Source of the DNA: Trogon surrucura
Lineage: Eukaryota > Chordata > Aves > Trogoniformes > Trogonidae
DNA: 64,000 nt
Direction of reading: 5' to 3'
Assembly (NCBI GenBank): GCA_020746105.1
Contig: CM036626.1
Location: 22,185,001-22,249,000, forward strand
The position numbers and the translations under genes were made by a program. This document shows positions 41,060 to 53,500 of this stretch, piece by piece. The notes under the pieces were generated by a model. That model did no database searches, was not told the origin of the DNA, and saw only the letters and a list, made by a program, of their open reading frames with translations. Numbering within the stretch: position 1 is the first letter of the stretch; each line of letters starts with the position of its first letter.

Positions 41060-41717
41060 TGCAACTGCGACGTCCAGAGCCGAGCCCGCCCCGCAGGGCT
41101 GTGCCGCGCTCGGTACCGGCGCTCGGACCTGCGGGCGCTGCGCAGCCTCGCTTCTACCTGCCGACTGGTTCCTTCCCCAGCGCTGTTCCAATGACACACA
41201 TTAGAGAGGTTCGGTGACAAACCTGCAAGACCACACGGCTCAACTGTTCTCTAAAGCAACTTCTCGAGATAAACGGGAACGCCCGCCACTGCGCGCAGCG
41301 AGAGCCGCGCACGGCGGCTCCTTTGTTCTGCGGCGCTGCCCGGGCAGCGAGCGGGGCCGGGCTCCGGGGGCGCCTCGGCAGGTGCGGCCGGGACGAGCCG
41401 CCCTCGCGGGGCTGCGGACCCTCGGGGCCGGACACGCGCACGCCGGGGCCGCCGCCACCGGCGACCGCCCGGTGCCCCCTCCGCGCGGGCACGGCCGCCG
41501 GTTCCGCTCCCCGTCACACACCCGCTTCCGCCGGTGCCGAGATCGAGCCGAGCCGCAGGCTCCCCGACGGGCCGCCGGGAGACCCTCGGCGCACAACCCG
41601 CGGCCGCCCCGGCAGCCCCGGGACCCGGCGGCGGGCCGGCCCTTTGTGTCTCCGAGCGGCGAGAACAAAGGACGGAGCCGCCGCCCCCGCGGGGGCTGTC
41701 CCGGCGCCCCGACCCAC

Positions 41718-41756
41718 CTTCGAGAGCTGCCTCCGCAGGCTGAAGCGCTGCACCAT
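41718..41756 (-). CDS. TMCC1: TMCC1 short-isoform alternative first coding exon
   Basis: A 13-codon exon reads MVQRFSLRRQLSK and is followed directly by the splice donor AAG|GTGGGT. The start context is strong (ACC ATG G: A at -3, G at +4). It ends in phase 0, so splicing to the acceptor at 5605 would give MVQRFSLRRQLSK followed by [12 protein letters not shown] recall the same short N-terminus on a mammalian TMCC1 isoform. The exon sits inside a strong CpG island with GC boxes upstream, as expected for a housekeeping-type first exon. The resulting protein lacks the 182-residue N-terminus of the long form but keeps both coiled coils and, with downstream exons, the membrane anchors. The open frame continues past the donor into GC-rich intron (GRGAGTAP...), which is best read as non-coding. 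The 5' end of the exon (TSS) cannot be fixed from sequence. The intron to 5605 would be 36,112 bp. Confidence 0.87.
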
Positions 41757-42044
41757 GGTCCGCCCCGGGCCCGCACAAAGCGGGGCGCGGCGGGGGCCGC
41801 CGGCGGCGCTCGGCTAGGGCGGCGCGTCGCGGGGTCGCGCCCGGCACCGCCCGGGCCCCGCCCGGCACCGGCCGCTCTCCCGCGGACGCGGCGCCCCGGG
41901 GACGGGCGGGGCGGGGCGATCCCCGCCCGCCGCCGCGGGGGGCGGGCACCGGCACCTCCGGCCCGGCCCCGCCTCGGGAGCGGCGGCCGGCAGGGCCCGG
42001 CCCAAGGGGAGGCGGCCGAGCGCCGGCCCAGCCCCGCGCGCCCC

Positions 42045-42192
42045 GCTCGGCTCAGGTCGGCCGGGCTCGGCTCACGTCACCTGAGCTCGGCTCAGGTCGG
42101 CCGGGCTCGGCTCACGTCACCTGAGCTCGGCTCAGGTCGGCCGGGCTCGGCTCACGTCACCTGAGCTCGGCTCAGGTCGGCCGGGCTCGGCC
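42045..42192. repeat. 40-bp tandem repeat, 3.7 copies, with UPRE-like octamers
   Basis: Copies start at 42045, 42085, 42125 and 42165 with near-perfect identity. The last copy diverges after about 27 bases. Each 40-bp unit is itself two related 20-bp halves sharing GCTCGGCTCA; the first half continues GGTCGGCCGG and the second CGTCACCTGA. The second half contains TCACGTCA, which on the minus strand is TGACGTGA, at 42072-42079, 42112-42119 and 42152-42159. The octamer is absent from the truncated fourth copy. The repeat lies inside the CpG island upstream of the short-isoform start. Confidence 0.95.
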
Positions 42193-42240
42193 CGCATTCT
42201 GATCGCCAGCTGCGCCGGGCCGGGCTCCAGCCGTCTGCAC

Positions 42241-45200
42241 AGGTTACGGCCCGCGAGGGTTAATGCTTCTATGGGAGCTCACCAGCTCCCACCGAAGCGC
42301 CCTTCTCTCAAATCCGCCCCCAGAACACATTTTTCAGCCTCCCGGGCGAGAAGGGTGCACCCTGCTGCAAGGCGCGCAACCCGCTTTGAGAGCAAAGCCG
42401 GGCTTGTGTTCGGTCACCACGTGAGAAGGCGCAAGACCATGGTAAAAACAACGCCGTGCCCCGCGAGAGGCTCAGGCTGGCAGAGAGGCTTCATAAATGC
42501 CAGGCGCAAGTCCCAGCACTTCTCTCTGACTTAGATTTCTGTTAATACGAACAGAGTTCTGCGACTGATGCGCCGCTGTCTGCAAGTGGTTCTGTGAGCA
42601 GGTGACGATGGCAGCTCGGTCCCTGCTCATCTGTACAGGCAGGGCGCGGGAGCGAGTTTGAGTTCCATGGCCAAGGCGATTCACGCCGGGTGAGCGCCGT
42701 CAGCAGCCCTGCCGGGCCCAGGCGTAAAAAACTGCACTGGAGTCGTTCACTGGTGAACAGGGGCATAGTCCTGGACACTGCAGGGACAAATGACATTTCT
42801 AAGCAGCACCATCACCTTTCTAACAGCTCGTTCTTCTCATTCACGCTGCGGGTGCCTTCTGGAGCAAAGGACACCCAGCACCGCCGCATCCCAGCAGCGG
42901 ATGCAGCCCCTGCTCTGTCCGGAGGCGAAGCACGGTGCTTTATTCCCAGTGCTGCCAGTCCGCGGCTGCAAAGCCAGGCACCCTTCTGTGCAGCGACCAG
43001 AGCAGCAATGCGTGTTTCCTCACAGTCTTTTGCTTTTGCGTTGTTTGACAGTCCTTAACGACAAAAAGCCTAAAAAATATCCATTGTCTGTACCAAAACA
43101 CTACCAAAAGAGGTTAGACTTCTGTAGAGGATGTAAAACACTGTACCTTCCTTTTCGCCCAGTACTCGTAATATTGGCCAGAGACACTGTGGCGCTGCTT
43201 TAGTGCTGGATCAGTATTTTAACATGACGGATAAAGGCTTCAATTCCAGTTTTTCAAAACCGATTATTCAAAATGAAATTAAAAATAAACCACACCTTGG
43301 TGAATTTAAAACGCTATTTAGAAATTCCTTTCATGTTAGAGAGAAAGTTACAGGCATGCTTTGCCCATAATATGCAGACAAATATTTTTCACTACAGAAA
43401 ACACAAGCATTCATTCATATGAACAACAAAACTCTTCCTCTATCTGATTACTTTAACATTCTTTTTTCTGCGTTAGTTTTAGAACCACATAAATTACTCC
43501 TCCCTCCATACATGCTATTTGACTCAGGACACCCAGAGAAGACATGTTACCAGTACGTATGATGTTGTCGGATGGCAGAGATTAAGCTAACCATCTGCCA
43601 AGAAAGATTTCATATTCCATGTCTAATTAAACAAAAGCTCACTGTTCAAACAGCATTCAGCTCATTTGCTCCAATCATCTACAACAGCAGCAGTTATGCA
43701 GTGCCAACTACAGACCGACTTACTACCAAAACTTAAACCTTAAATAGGCATTCTTCACTCAATTCGGAAAGGGCATGGAATTGGATAAAAAGCATGCTCG
43801 GGATGGCACAAGTACTCTCAGCTGTTCTTACCTAATCACAAAGCACATTCTGCACCACCACCTGAACCCTGTGAAAGTTCTGCGAATGCCCTGCTAACTG
43901 GTAACTGCAGTATTTCGGACTACATATATATTCCGTATTTCCTAGGCCAATGCAAACCCGTAGGTTTTCATGCTCAGCCACAGGAAAGTTACCGTAACGC
44001 ATGTGGGCCAGAGCCTGTCCAGGCTGAGTTTTGAGTCCATTATCAGGGCAGGGCTGGATTTCCCAGCCCTCTGCTGCTCACCAGCACTCTCCTCAGACCT
44101 CAGCTTCAAAGGGAAGGAAGCCCTGGCACCATGGCCAAAAGGATCCCACGGCTCGCTCCAGCCACAACGAACGCAGTCCCACGGCACGCACCCGGCTACC
44201 AGGAGTCAGTCGTGTGCCGACTCCTCACAGAACTCCTCTCTATGGCGTGCACTGGGGAGATGGCACTCACTGCCCTGCATGGTTGCACAGCTTGTGGAAA
44301 AACAAAGGTGACTTCACCCAGCATATTTTCCTTCAGGAAAAAAGTTTTTAGCCTATTTTTAAAGTCATCAAATGACCTGTAGGCTCGAGATAGAGGAGAC
44401 ATTTGCAGTTGGGCCACAGAGGGTTATGAGAAGGGTCAGGGCATTTCTCTAAATAGAACCTGATGGGAAAGTTACAAAAAGACTAAACAGAGGAGGTGTT
44501 TACTTTACAACTGTCATCCAAAAGTAACATCTATAGATGCACATTTCAGCTCTGAGAACCCCAGCTGTGATACAAGTGCACAACTGAGCAGCATGTTGCC
44601 CTGTCAGAGGTAACTGAGGTTTCAAAATGCAGAAATGTGTTGTGCACAGAGGAAGTATTTTGTGCCAGAACCTGCACTCCTCTACAAAATGCTCACTTTT
44701 TTCAGAAGTACATAGACGGTACATTACCAGTTACCAGGCCTGTTTTACTATGACCATGTGTGGCCAACAGCCAAGGAAGCTGATGGGACCGAGACACCAG
44801 AACCACCTCCTCGTACTGGTGGAGTACACAGCAGATGCTTGGGGGATGCTGCACCCGGCCGCTGCACCGCTCTCCTTGCTGAACCGGGTCAGTGCTCCTC
44901 GTGCTGCACTTTGACTACATTCAGAAGCCTTATGTGCACCGCTCAATCCTACTGCAGGAAACCTATACCATGCTGAACAGTCTCCATGCCTGGAAAACTG
45001 CCATGCCGACTGCTGCAGAGACCACCGGGCTTGTCAGCACACCCGTGACAACACCCTCCTAGGCCAGAAAATAGCTTTTTGAAAGAACTCTCTCTCCGTC
45101 GTCTCCTGGTCTTTTTTTGTGCGTTCAGAGGTACTCCCAGGATTTCTGCATTTCATTTGGGAACCCAGCGACTGGTCAGATGGCAGGCAGTGACGGGGCG

Positions 45201-48200
45201 CGGGAGACAAACTCCCTCCACAACTGCGTCAGAACAAACCGCGGCAAGAGGGGCGGCCAGGGAAGGCTGGTCCAGCCGGCCGCTCTACCTGCCACATCTC
45301 AACCTTCTCAACTTTCCTGTTTCCTTCATGTCTGGCAGCAGACACGAGCAGGTCTGAGTAATCACCCTCCTGCCCAAAGTCCCAGGGACTACCTGGTACC
45401 TCCTCTGCCCCACACCCGGGGCACAGGGTGCCTCGGCTGCCGGCAGACACCTCAATCTCCATCCCCATCGGGCTGCACGGCCCAGAGCCCGAGCGAGACA
45501 CAGACAAGGGAGAGGAGCCAGATGGACAAAATTTAATCCACATTCGACCGAGATGGAACTGGTAGATTAGCAAAACTGATGAGAGCAACATTCTCCTTTG
45601 CCTCTGTAGCCCAGGCCTCACACTCAGCATTTTCAGCTGTAGTTAACGATGTGCGTAGTTAATGAAGGGCTCTTACTCTTAAGTAGACACAGGTGCAATT
45701 TTTCTCCTCAGTCCCCTCTCCACAGGCTATCATAATACTTTTTTTCCTAGTATTACCTTCCTACAGCAATTCATTCCTGTGTAACAGATTAATTGGTGAA
45801 TTCTTCTCTCTCTATTCAGCAACATAAACCATTTTAACCACCCAAAATAACCTCTCTTTGTGCTAACAATCCTAAATCTGACTATAATATATATTACTTC
45901 TAAAGCCACAGACTAAAGAAGTGATGTGAAAGACTGGATATTTCAAACTTCTCTAGAGATATTTTCAATAGCCTACTGCATCACGATTTCTAGAACAACA
46001 GCATTAAATTATATGCAGACATATAAGTATATATATAAACATGTAATATACAGACAAACAATTATATCTGAATATTTAGCAAATACTGAAAAGTAAAAGT
46101 AGTGAAGTAAGACAAAGCTTTCTATATTCAAACCCATATAAAATGGGGTTATAAACAACAAACAGTATGTTGTGTAAATTAAAGGGAAGGGTGGAAAACA
46201 ATGAGGAAATATTTCCTATTTATGCTATGTGTACAGACATAACAGTATAATTTATCAACATCATAACCACACAAGAGACTTCCATAGATTTAATCTATTT
46301 CCACTCAAAGTATTGTCTTTACGGTTTTATATCTTCAAGAAGTTTCCAGAATAAACCAGAATTTTCTCCCTGGTGCTTTTTTTATAAAAAAAAAATAAAC
46401 GGGGTGGGGGGGGTGTGTTGTTACACTCATCTGCTTAGTTTACTGATAAAACAATAAGTTTTTAGTACCGGTACTTCTGTGTTTAATAAAGATGATGCAA
46501 TTGAGGTTTGTGCAAGAGGGCGTACTCTCTCCCAGTTTACGCAAGGCCAAAACGCTCGCGGTAGAATTCAGGGCCTTAACGAGGCTTTGCCAGCCGGTCT
46601 GGCCAAAAGGAGCGCAGCACACGCGCGTGCCACACGAAGGCTGGCAGGACTCTCGTCCAACGGGGCTCAACACCTCCCCAGGGGCCAGCCCTGTGAGCAG
46701 GGGCGACACGGGAGCCGGTGCCAGCTCACGCTGCGCCCCCACGCAGCTCTCACCTGCACCCACCCGCACACCGGGCGGCGCAGCACCCCAACGCAGCCTG
46801 ACCAAAACCGCAGCTTGGGACACAAACTCCACAGGTGGAACTAAGGCCAAGGAGAACACAAAAAACCACACCAAAGCCTCAGCCAGGTCGGCAGCACGAA
46901 TGCTTCTGACTGTCGGCAGGAAACACGCGGCTTTTAATTACAAGGAGCAGCCCAGACAATCTAGTCCATTTGTGTTTTCACATGAATGCCGACAAACTCA
47001 AGCGATCAAACGCTGCTCCTGCACGTGGAGGTGGCACGTCCAGTCCCTCCCGAGGGCCCCGCACAGCGCAGGGCTCAGCGCGACAGCGACACAACGCCTG
47101 ACACCACAACTCCTGCACCCCTCAGCACCTCTGTCTTTGCTTCTGGTATTGTTGGATTTTTTTTTTCCTTAAAAAAATCTTGGGTTACAATTTTCATCAG
47201 CTAAACAAACTCACACAGGCATCTGTGCCATTTATTGACCCGGCGTAACACTGCTTCCCAAACAGTTTGTTTTTGAGTCACCATGGATTTTTATATTAGC
47301 GCAATAACTCTCTCTCACAGTGTCGCTAGAGTGAACAACAGGCAAACAAAATGTTATTGTTGGTGACATCACCAGGGTTAAAGATAACGAGGACAAAGTT
47401 GGTCCACTGCATTTTCTAATTGCTCAAATCACCCTTTTATTGAAATCGACTCCCGTCCTAAGGGAGGTCCGGGGAAGATCTTGGATGCTCTTCCACTCTG
47501 GAAGACGTGAACCTGTTAAATACATTGGTTACAGGGTTCTAAGCAGCTCTGCTGCCGCCTATCGCACGTGTGCCCCCACAGCTTGCTTTATCGTGTCGCT
47601 GAACCATGTCAGCAAAAGACACATGGCTGAGTTTGAACAGCACTGCCTACAGAAGCTTAAATTTTCAGCTCTGTAATTGAGCAACCAAGTAACCAGCTGT
47701 TTGGGGAGAAGGAGGTAGCCACAAATAGCACATGCTCTCAGCCGAAAAGCACCGCGCCGTGTTACGCTGAATGCACAATGCCCGTTAAGCTGTTCCATCG
47801 ACTTCCTTCTAGCCAGGGTGGATGCACATGGAGCTGCAGAACAGTAAGACAGACAAAGGTCTAAACATGTGTTTGAAAACACATGAAAAAAATGCCCCAA
47901 ATATATCCTGGGGTGAGGAAGATGAAACCTTCACGCCGAACACTGCATTCCTCCCAGTGAAGGGCTCCAGGTGCTCACAACCTGCTGCAACACTTGCACG
48001 GCTCCACCTTGGCCAGAATGAAGTCAGAGCAAGAGCAGAAGGGTAAACACGACCTGAAGAAAGGATTATAAACTAGGACGTGTGTGTATAACAACTTTAT
48101 TCTTCTGTAACAAATAGATCTGGACTGACAATGATTAGACCCTTAAGATTTCCAGTCATGGTACAATTCAGTTCTTGGCTCTCCTCATATAATGTGTGTC

Positions 48201-50177
48201 CTGTTTGCCCATCAGTAAGAGCCTGAGCCCGCTCCCGCGCCTCACCGAGGTTACTGCTCCAGCCCGGGAGAAGCAGCGCCTGGTACAGCACGGTCTTTCA
48301 GAGCAATTAAGCAACCAAGATTAATCTCTGAGCCTGTGAAACAGTCCTCAGCCCACTGCTATCTCCACCTACATTTAAGCCACTACAGTGACCTGCCAGT
48401 CTCTTCTCTTGCTGCAAGACACAAACAACACAACCCGGTCCCCGAGGGAGCACCAGCGCCTGGCGGGGAGCAGGACGGCGCCCACCCAGCAGGGGCTGGA
48501 GCCACCTCCTCACACCGCTCTCATTCCACACTTGCTGGAAGCCCAGATCTGTCGCACCAGGTGCTTGTGGCATCAGTTTTATGGAAGAGAATCAATCACT
48601 GTTGGCCTCAGGTGGTCCTCACACACCAATCCGTCCAGGTTGTGGTACGCCTCACTGCCAGCACACAGGGAACTCCTCCCTTACCCTCCAAACGAGTGAA
48701 AGCTCCCTTTTCACAGCAACTCTGAAAGATTAGTGCTGTCTTAACAAGATTCAGCTGCAAGTACTGGAAGTAAATCACATATGTCATTTCCAGAAGGGCT
48801 TGTGACTAGCCTGATCTATTTATGACAAATATTATTTTCAACATAAAAGTCCTTTACAGCCAAAGCTACAAAATGTTTTACTTGGAATCAGTTACCAAAA
48901 AAAAACTCAAAAACGTCTACCACCTATCTAAGTTGAATGGGAGAGCAAACAGTACAGCATGACGTTAAGAAGACTGCTTGTTCTTTTGGGAAATGAGTTA
49001 AACGCTAAGTGATCTTTTATAAATCTAAGACATATTGTTTATAGCCACAAGAGATTTTCCACATGGTTTTAATGTTACAAAAAACCTCCATCTTTTGTCT
49101 TCTCACAGGTGGTTGTCCTAGGTGTGTTGCATGGTGCTTAGGACAAAAAAAATCCATGAAAAATGTTTCAGGAAAATAAATGACTGTTAAAAGTCTATTC
49201 ACAGCTGGAAGGAAACTGTTCATCCTTCCACAACTCCGCTGCATCCACCGAAAAGGTGGCACAGGTGAACACGGTATCTTGTTTATGTTAACATGTCATT
49301 TGTAGACCAGGGTGACTACTTGGAAAGAGTCATTGGCAGTCACTAAGAAAAGCAAGCTTACTGTTAGTAGGTTTTTGATGCTCATGGGGTCAACATTATC
49401 ACTGGAAAATATTACAGAGTCTACAAACTGAAGACTATAAATAGTTATTCCAGAAGCCTACATAGTCATTTTTAAAATGCAGATAGTAACAGAACATAGA
49501 TTTAAGCTGTGAACCAAAATCCAAAAACATTCGAAATATTTATGGAAACTGATCATCGAAACTGAAACAAGGACGAGGACACAGGACATCCCGTCAGGAT
49601 GCAGCAGAGCTTGAGTGAGTGGGTGCCTTGGAAAGAAGTCCCACAGAGAAATCCCTGAAGGGCAGCAAATCCTTTTTCCTACCATTCCTGTGACTCTGAG
49701 ACAAGCAAATGGAAACCTGGAAATGTTTGGGCCTACGGGGGCAAAATGCTGAAAATCCACTCAACAATGTAATACTAAATTCATTCAGGTTGGTCTGCCT
49801 CTTTAGTGATACCAGAAGGTGTCAGCCAAGACCTTCCACTAAATACTCCAGAACAAGTCACTGCACAGAAACCCTGAACGAACAGTCTGGCCCCACCTCA
49901 CCACCACCGCGCTCCAACACCAACGCTCGGCGTGCGAGCGCAGGCGACAGCAGGCCACATAAGCATCTCGGGAGTAAAAAAAACCCCAAAGTGTTGCAGC
50001 ACCTTTGTAACGGTTTTTATTTAAGATAGATTTTGTAATTTTTTTTCCATAAACCCCTAACAATGTCAAAATGCCTCATTATTCCAGCACGAAAATCTAT
50101 CCAAGTGATAATATGTAGAGATTAAAGAGTGTGAGAATTCCTCTGTTTCTCTGTTCTGTTATTTTAACATTCTCTCC
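42241..50177. other. Intron upstream of the short-isoform promoter
   Basis: The first 600 bp are still moderately CpG-rich and contain donor-like sites on the plus strand (42603, 42690), compatible with a divergent transcript from the island. Further right is AT-rich sequence (45.8-46.4 kb), then a GC-richer patch at 46.5-46.8 kb whose 226-codon plus-strand frame has no recognisable domain. Confidence 0.5.
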
Positions 50178-50590
50178 TGGTTTTGTCTGCAATAAAGTTA
50201 ATTTTCTTCCCAGTAGTTGGTCACCAGGCGTTAGGGCTGGGGGGCGCAAGGAGCCGTGAGGGGACACAGCCGGGACACCTGCCCCAAAGGAGCCAAAGGG
50301 CTTTCCACACCGTGTGATGTCACGCCCAGTACACGAACTGGGAGGAGCCGCCAGGGACCCCGGGGCTCCAGGACTGGCTGGGCATCGGTCAGCGGGTGGT
50401 GAGCAGCTGAGGAGTGTATCAATCGCTTTGTATGTTCTAGTATTGCTATTATTTTCCTTTCCTTTACTGTCCTGTTAAACTCTTTACCTCAATCCACAAG
50501 TTCTACATTTTTTCCCTCCCGATTCTGTCCGCCACCCCACCAGGGGGCCATGAGCAAGCAGCTGCCTGGTGCTGGGGCTAAACCACAACA
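50178..50590 (+). mobile_element. Solo LTR of an endogenous retrovirus (avian ERVL-like), old copy
   Basis: The block runs from about TTTGTCTGCAATAAAG through TTGTATGTTCTAGTATTGC, a T-rich stretch, GTCCTGTTAAACTCTTTACC and CACCCCACCAGGGGG to GGGGCTAAACCACAACA. I recall this layout from avian ERVL-class LTRs. No gag, pol or env sequence flanks it, so it is a solo LTR. The TATA region (about 50329-50340, GTACACGAACTG) looks mutated and there appears to be an internal deletion after about 50220. The left boundary is uncertain by several bases and no target-site duplication was found. It lies antisense to TMCC1. Confidence 0.75.
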
Positions 50591-53500
50591 CGCTCATGGT
50601 TTTACTTCCCTGATGTAACCCTGACTTTACTCCTCCTGTATCCTACTGTTCCCTTTCTGATCCCCTGTGGGCGGTTTGCCGCACCTCTGCTCCGCACGCT
50701 ACTCACCCAAGCTAAAGAAAAGGACTGGGTGAAGTGCATTTGCCACCTAGATACAGCATGCCAGCAGTGCTTCCGACCTCCAGCAGGGACTCCACTCGAA
50801 CTGCAGCCACAGTTACTGTCTGAAAGTGCCTGCAGCATTTTTACTTCTACCCAAGTCACGGCAAGACTTCAGGGCAACGTTTGCCTTTGCTGTTGGCCAT
50901 TTACGCCCACAGACGTTCCTGCCGGCAGGGAGGGGAGCAGGACACCCTTCAGAAATGCCCACCTCCTCTTCCTGAAAGCAAACACCAGCCTGCAGGCGAC
51001 CAGCCCGGACCTGCCCGCGGCAGCGCTGGCTGCAGCCGGGCACCAGAGTCGGGCATCCTCACGCCCACTGCGGCGCTGACAGGGGTGCACGCAGACACAG
51101 CTTCTCACCCCAGTACCACTGCTTCTGCATCTCTGGAACCTCAACATTGTTCTGTATGTCCACGTAACTCGTTACCCCACAAAAAGCTCTGAAAGTACAG
51201 CAAACCAAAATGAGACCCACGCAGGCTCAATCATTTTCAAGCCACCATGATCCTGATTTCTCAGCTCAGTGGGCTGTCTCTACCAGAAAAGACTTATGCA
51301 AAAATATTTAAATTTAGACTGCTTGAAATACAAGGCCAAGCGAAGTATCTCAGAAAGACTTTAATTATTACATTATTTTCCATGCTATGACAATCTCATT
51401 TCTCAGTTTCTATACAAAGCCTGACAACACGCAGCAGGATTATTACACATGCAAATGTATGTAAATGAGGTGTTAGAACAAATCCAATCTGTGGTTTTGG
51501 GATAACATTTTGCCCCTCTATTTCAACAACAAATTGTGAGAACAGAACAATACCGAGAACTAAAAATATTTTGTGTGCAGAGGATTATTAAGAATTTACT
51601 CTCCCTTATGCCACAAAGTACTCAGTGCCCTTAATTCCCACTGGGAGCAGAGGATCTCAGCACCGCTCAGAATCAGGCTCAGCCAGTACTCATTTTGGAA
51701 AACCACACCAACACTTACAACATCGACCTATTCACAAGTGAAGTTAAACCAGCACCACAGCTCTGGACCTTCACCCGAACGGGACTCTGGCCCCCTCCGA
51801 CAAACCCAACACCTGCTCCGGACATGTCCCTGCTCTCCACACAGCTGGTGCTGCGCAGACAGCACAGATTTTATTGCGCCTTTTGTACGTAAGAGACAGT
51901 CTTCGAAATGGTAACCACGCGCTCAGCAGGCAGCTCTGCTGCCTCTGTGAGCTTCAGTCCCACCCGATCGCCCAGAGCCTCGCCGAGTCCTGACCCTGGG
52001 CGCGGGGCGTGATGGAACAAACCAGAAACGAAGGCTCCTGTCCCATAACCTTGCAGCATCCACAGAGAACACGGGGGGACATGGACACCACAGAAATCAA
52101 ACCAGCTGAACAAAAATCCCTCTTGTGTTAATGAGATTAACCTCCTAAGCTTCCTGGCAGCGTCTAGCGCGGGGATGTCATGGGGTTATGAGCGCGAAAA
52201 GGAAAGTGTAGGCGTATCTAATCGGGAGTCAGCTGGAGACTGAGCCTGCCACCTGAAAGAAGCAGGCTACAGAAAGAGGAAGCTCCCGGGAGAGCAAGAA
52301 TGAAGCCTAACGAGAAATCCACAGCATGCCAGAAACTCTGGATCGGGAGTCAATGACACGGCCTTCAGGTATTTTTAAAAGTGCAATACACATTACAAAG
52401 CTGTGCCCAGCACATGAAGAAGAGTTCACTATGGCTCACTATGGAACACAGGCATCAGAAGGAGAAAGGAGGAAAAAAAAGTGACAGCGCAGGAGCACAA
52501 GAACTTTCAGAAACGTAAACAGTCAAAATCAGAATATAAATGAGACCAGGAAATATCAGTGCCATATCTGTTTAGCCTCTTTTCCTGTAAGAGCTTGCAC
52601 CCAGCACTGCAGTACAAGGCACGCATGAGAAACCTCTTCCCCACAGGCGATGGAGCAGGGGGCTGAAGTATTTAAAAAAATAAAAATAAAAGGCAGTGAA
52701 TTTTTTGAAAATCACGAAGAGTTGAAGGCTATAAACAGGCAAAGTCTTGAGAAAGTCAATACGAAAAACAAAGCAAGGTTTGCTGTATACACAACCTTAC
52801 AGACTTGCGAAGAAGCCAGGAGTCCAGAGGACCCTCAACCCTGATCGCCGGATGTTATCTGCCAGACACTTTATTTCTAGTTCTTAAGCTTCATTAAATA
52901 ATACAGTTTCATAGAGATTCAATAAAGTAGGAAAAATGCTGTGTGAAACACTTTTAGATGTCTCATTACTTAAAGACAGTGTTTGAAGTTTGAGTTCACA
53001 CTTCATCTCTGTTGCATTTAAATTTGCTCTGATAATTCCAGATTTTACACGGCTCTTTACTGACTCAATCATTTTGCAATACAAATTGTTGAAGAGTTAA
53101 TAGTTTCAGAAATTCATTAACTCAGTGAAAAATTACAACAGTGTGGCAGAGATGGCTTCTCAAATGCCAAACTCACTGATGTCTTGGAAGGTTGATTTAA
53201 TAAATGGCTGCATCGTGCCCTCCCGATTTCACTGAATCATAAACCAAGGAGCTCTGCTAGCAATCGTATCAGTGACTTAAAATTTACTTGTAGCTGATCT
53301 TTAAATGCATTACATCTTTACACCATAAGCTCAGTAAAGGCTGTCACACGCTATTTAAGGCTGTATCGTCATCTGCACTTAACCTGGGAGCTGTCTACCA
53401 TTAATTTGTAACCTCAAGCAGAATGAGCACACTGTAAGCCTAATACCTACAGACAGACGCCGCAGCCACGACGGCGCGGTTCAGATCAGAGTACCTGCAA

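Larger units (their letters stand above)
41060..42240 (-). promoter_or_regulatory. CpG island promoter of the short TMCC1 isoform
   Basis: This is the densest CpG block in the window, about 1.2 kb with runs of CGCG, GGCGGG and CCGCCC and no TATA box in an obvious position. It surrounds the first coding exon at 41718-41756. GC boxes of Sp1 type occur upstream in the gene's orientation (for example 41903-41918 and around 41925-41945). The upstream edge carries the 40-bp tandem repeat at 42045-42192. Promoter function is inferred from CpG density and the first exon. CpG-island promoters are often divergent, so a plus-strand transcript is possible; a donor-like CGG|GTGAGC at 42690 is compatible with this but is weak evidence. 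Confidence 0.85.

Noticed and set aside
41240-42164. Long open frames (up to 316 codons) over the main CpG island
   Set aside because: They are Arg/Pro/Gly/Ala-rich, occur in all frames and reflect the lack of stops in GC-rich DNA. Only the 13-codon exon at 41718-41756 has splice and homology support.
46492-47172. 226-codon plus-strand frame
   Set aside because: No recognisable domain, low-complexity Thr/Pro/Ala content, no splice or promoter context.
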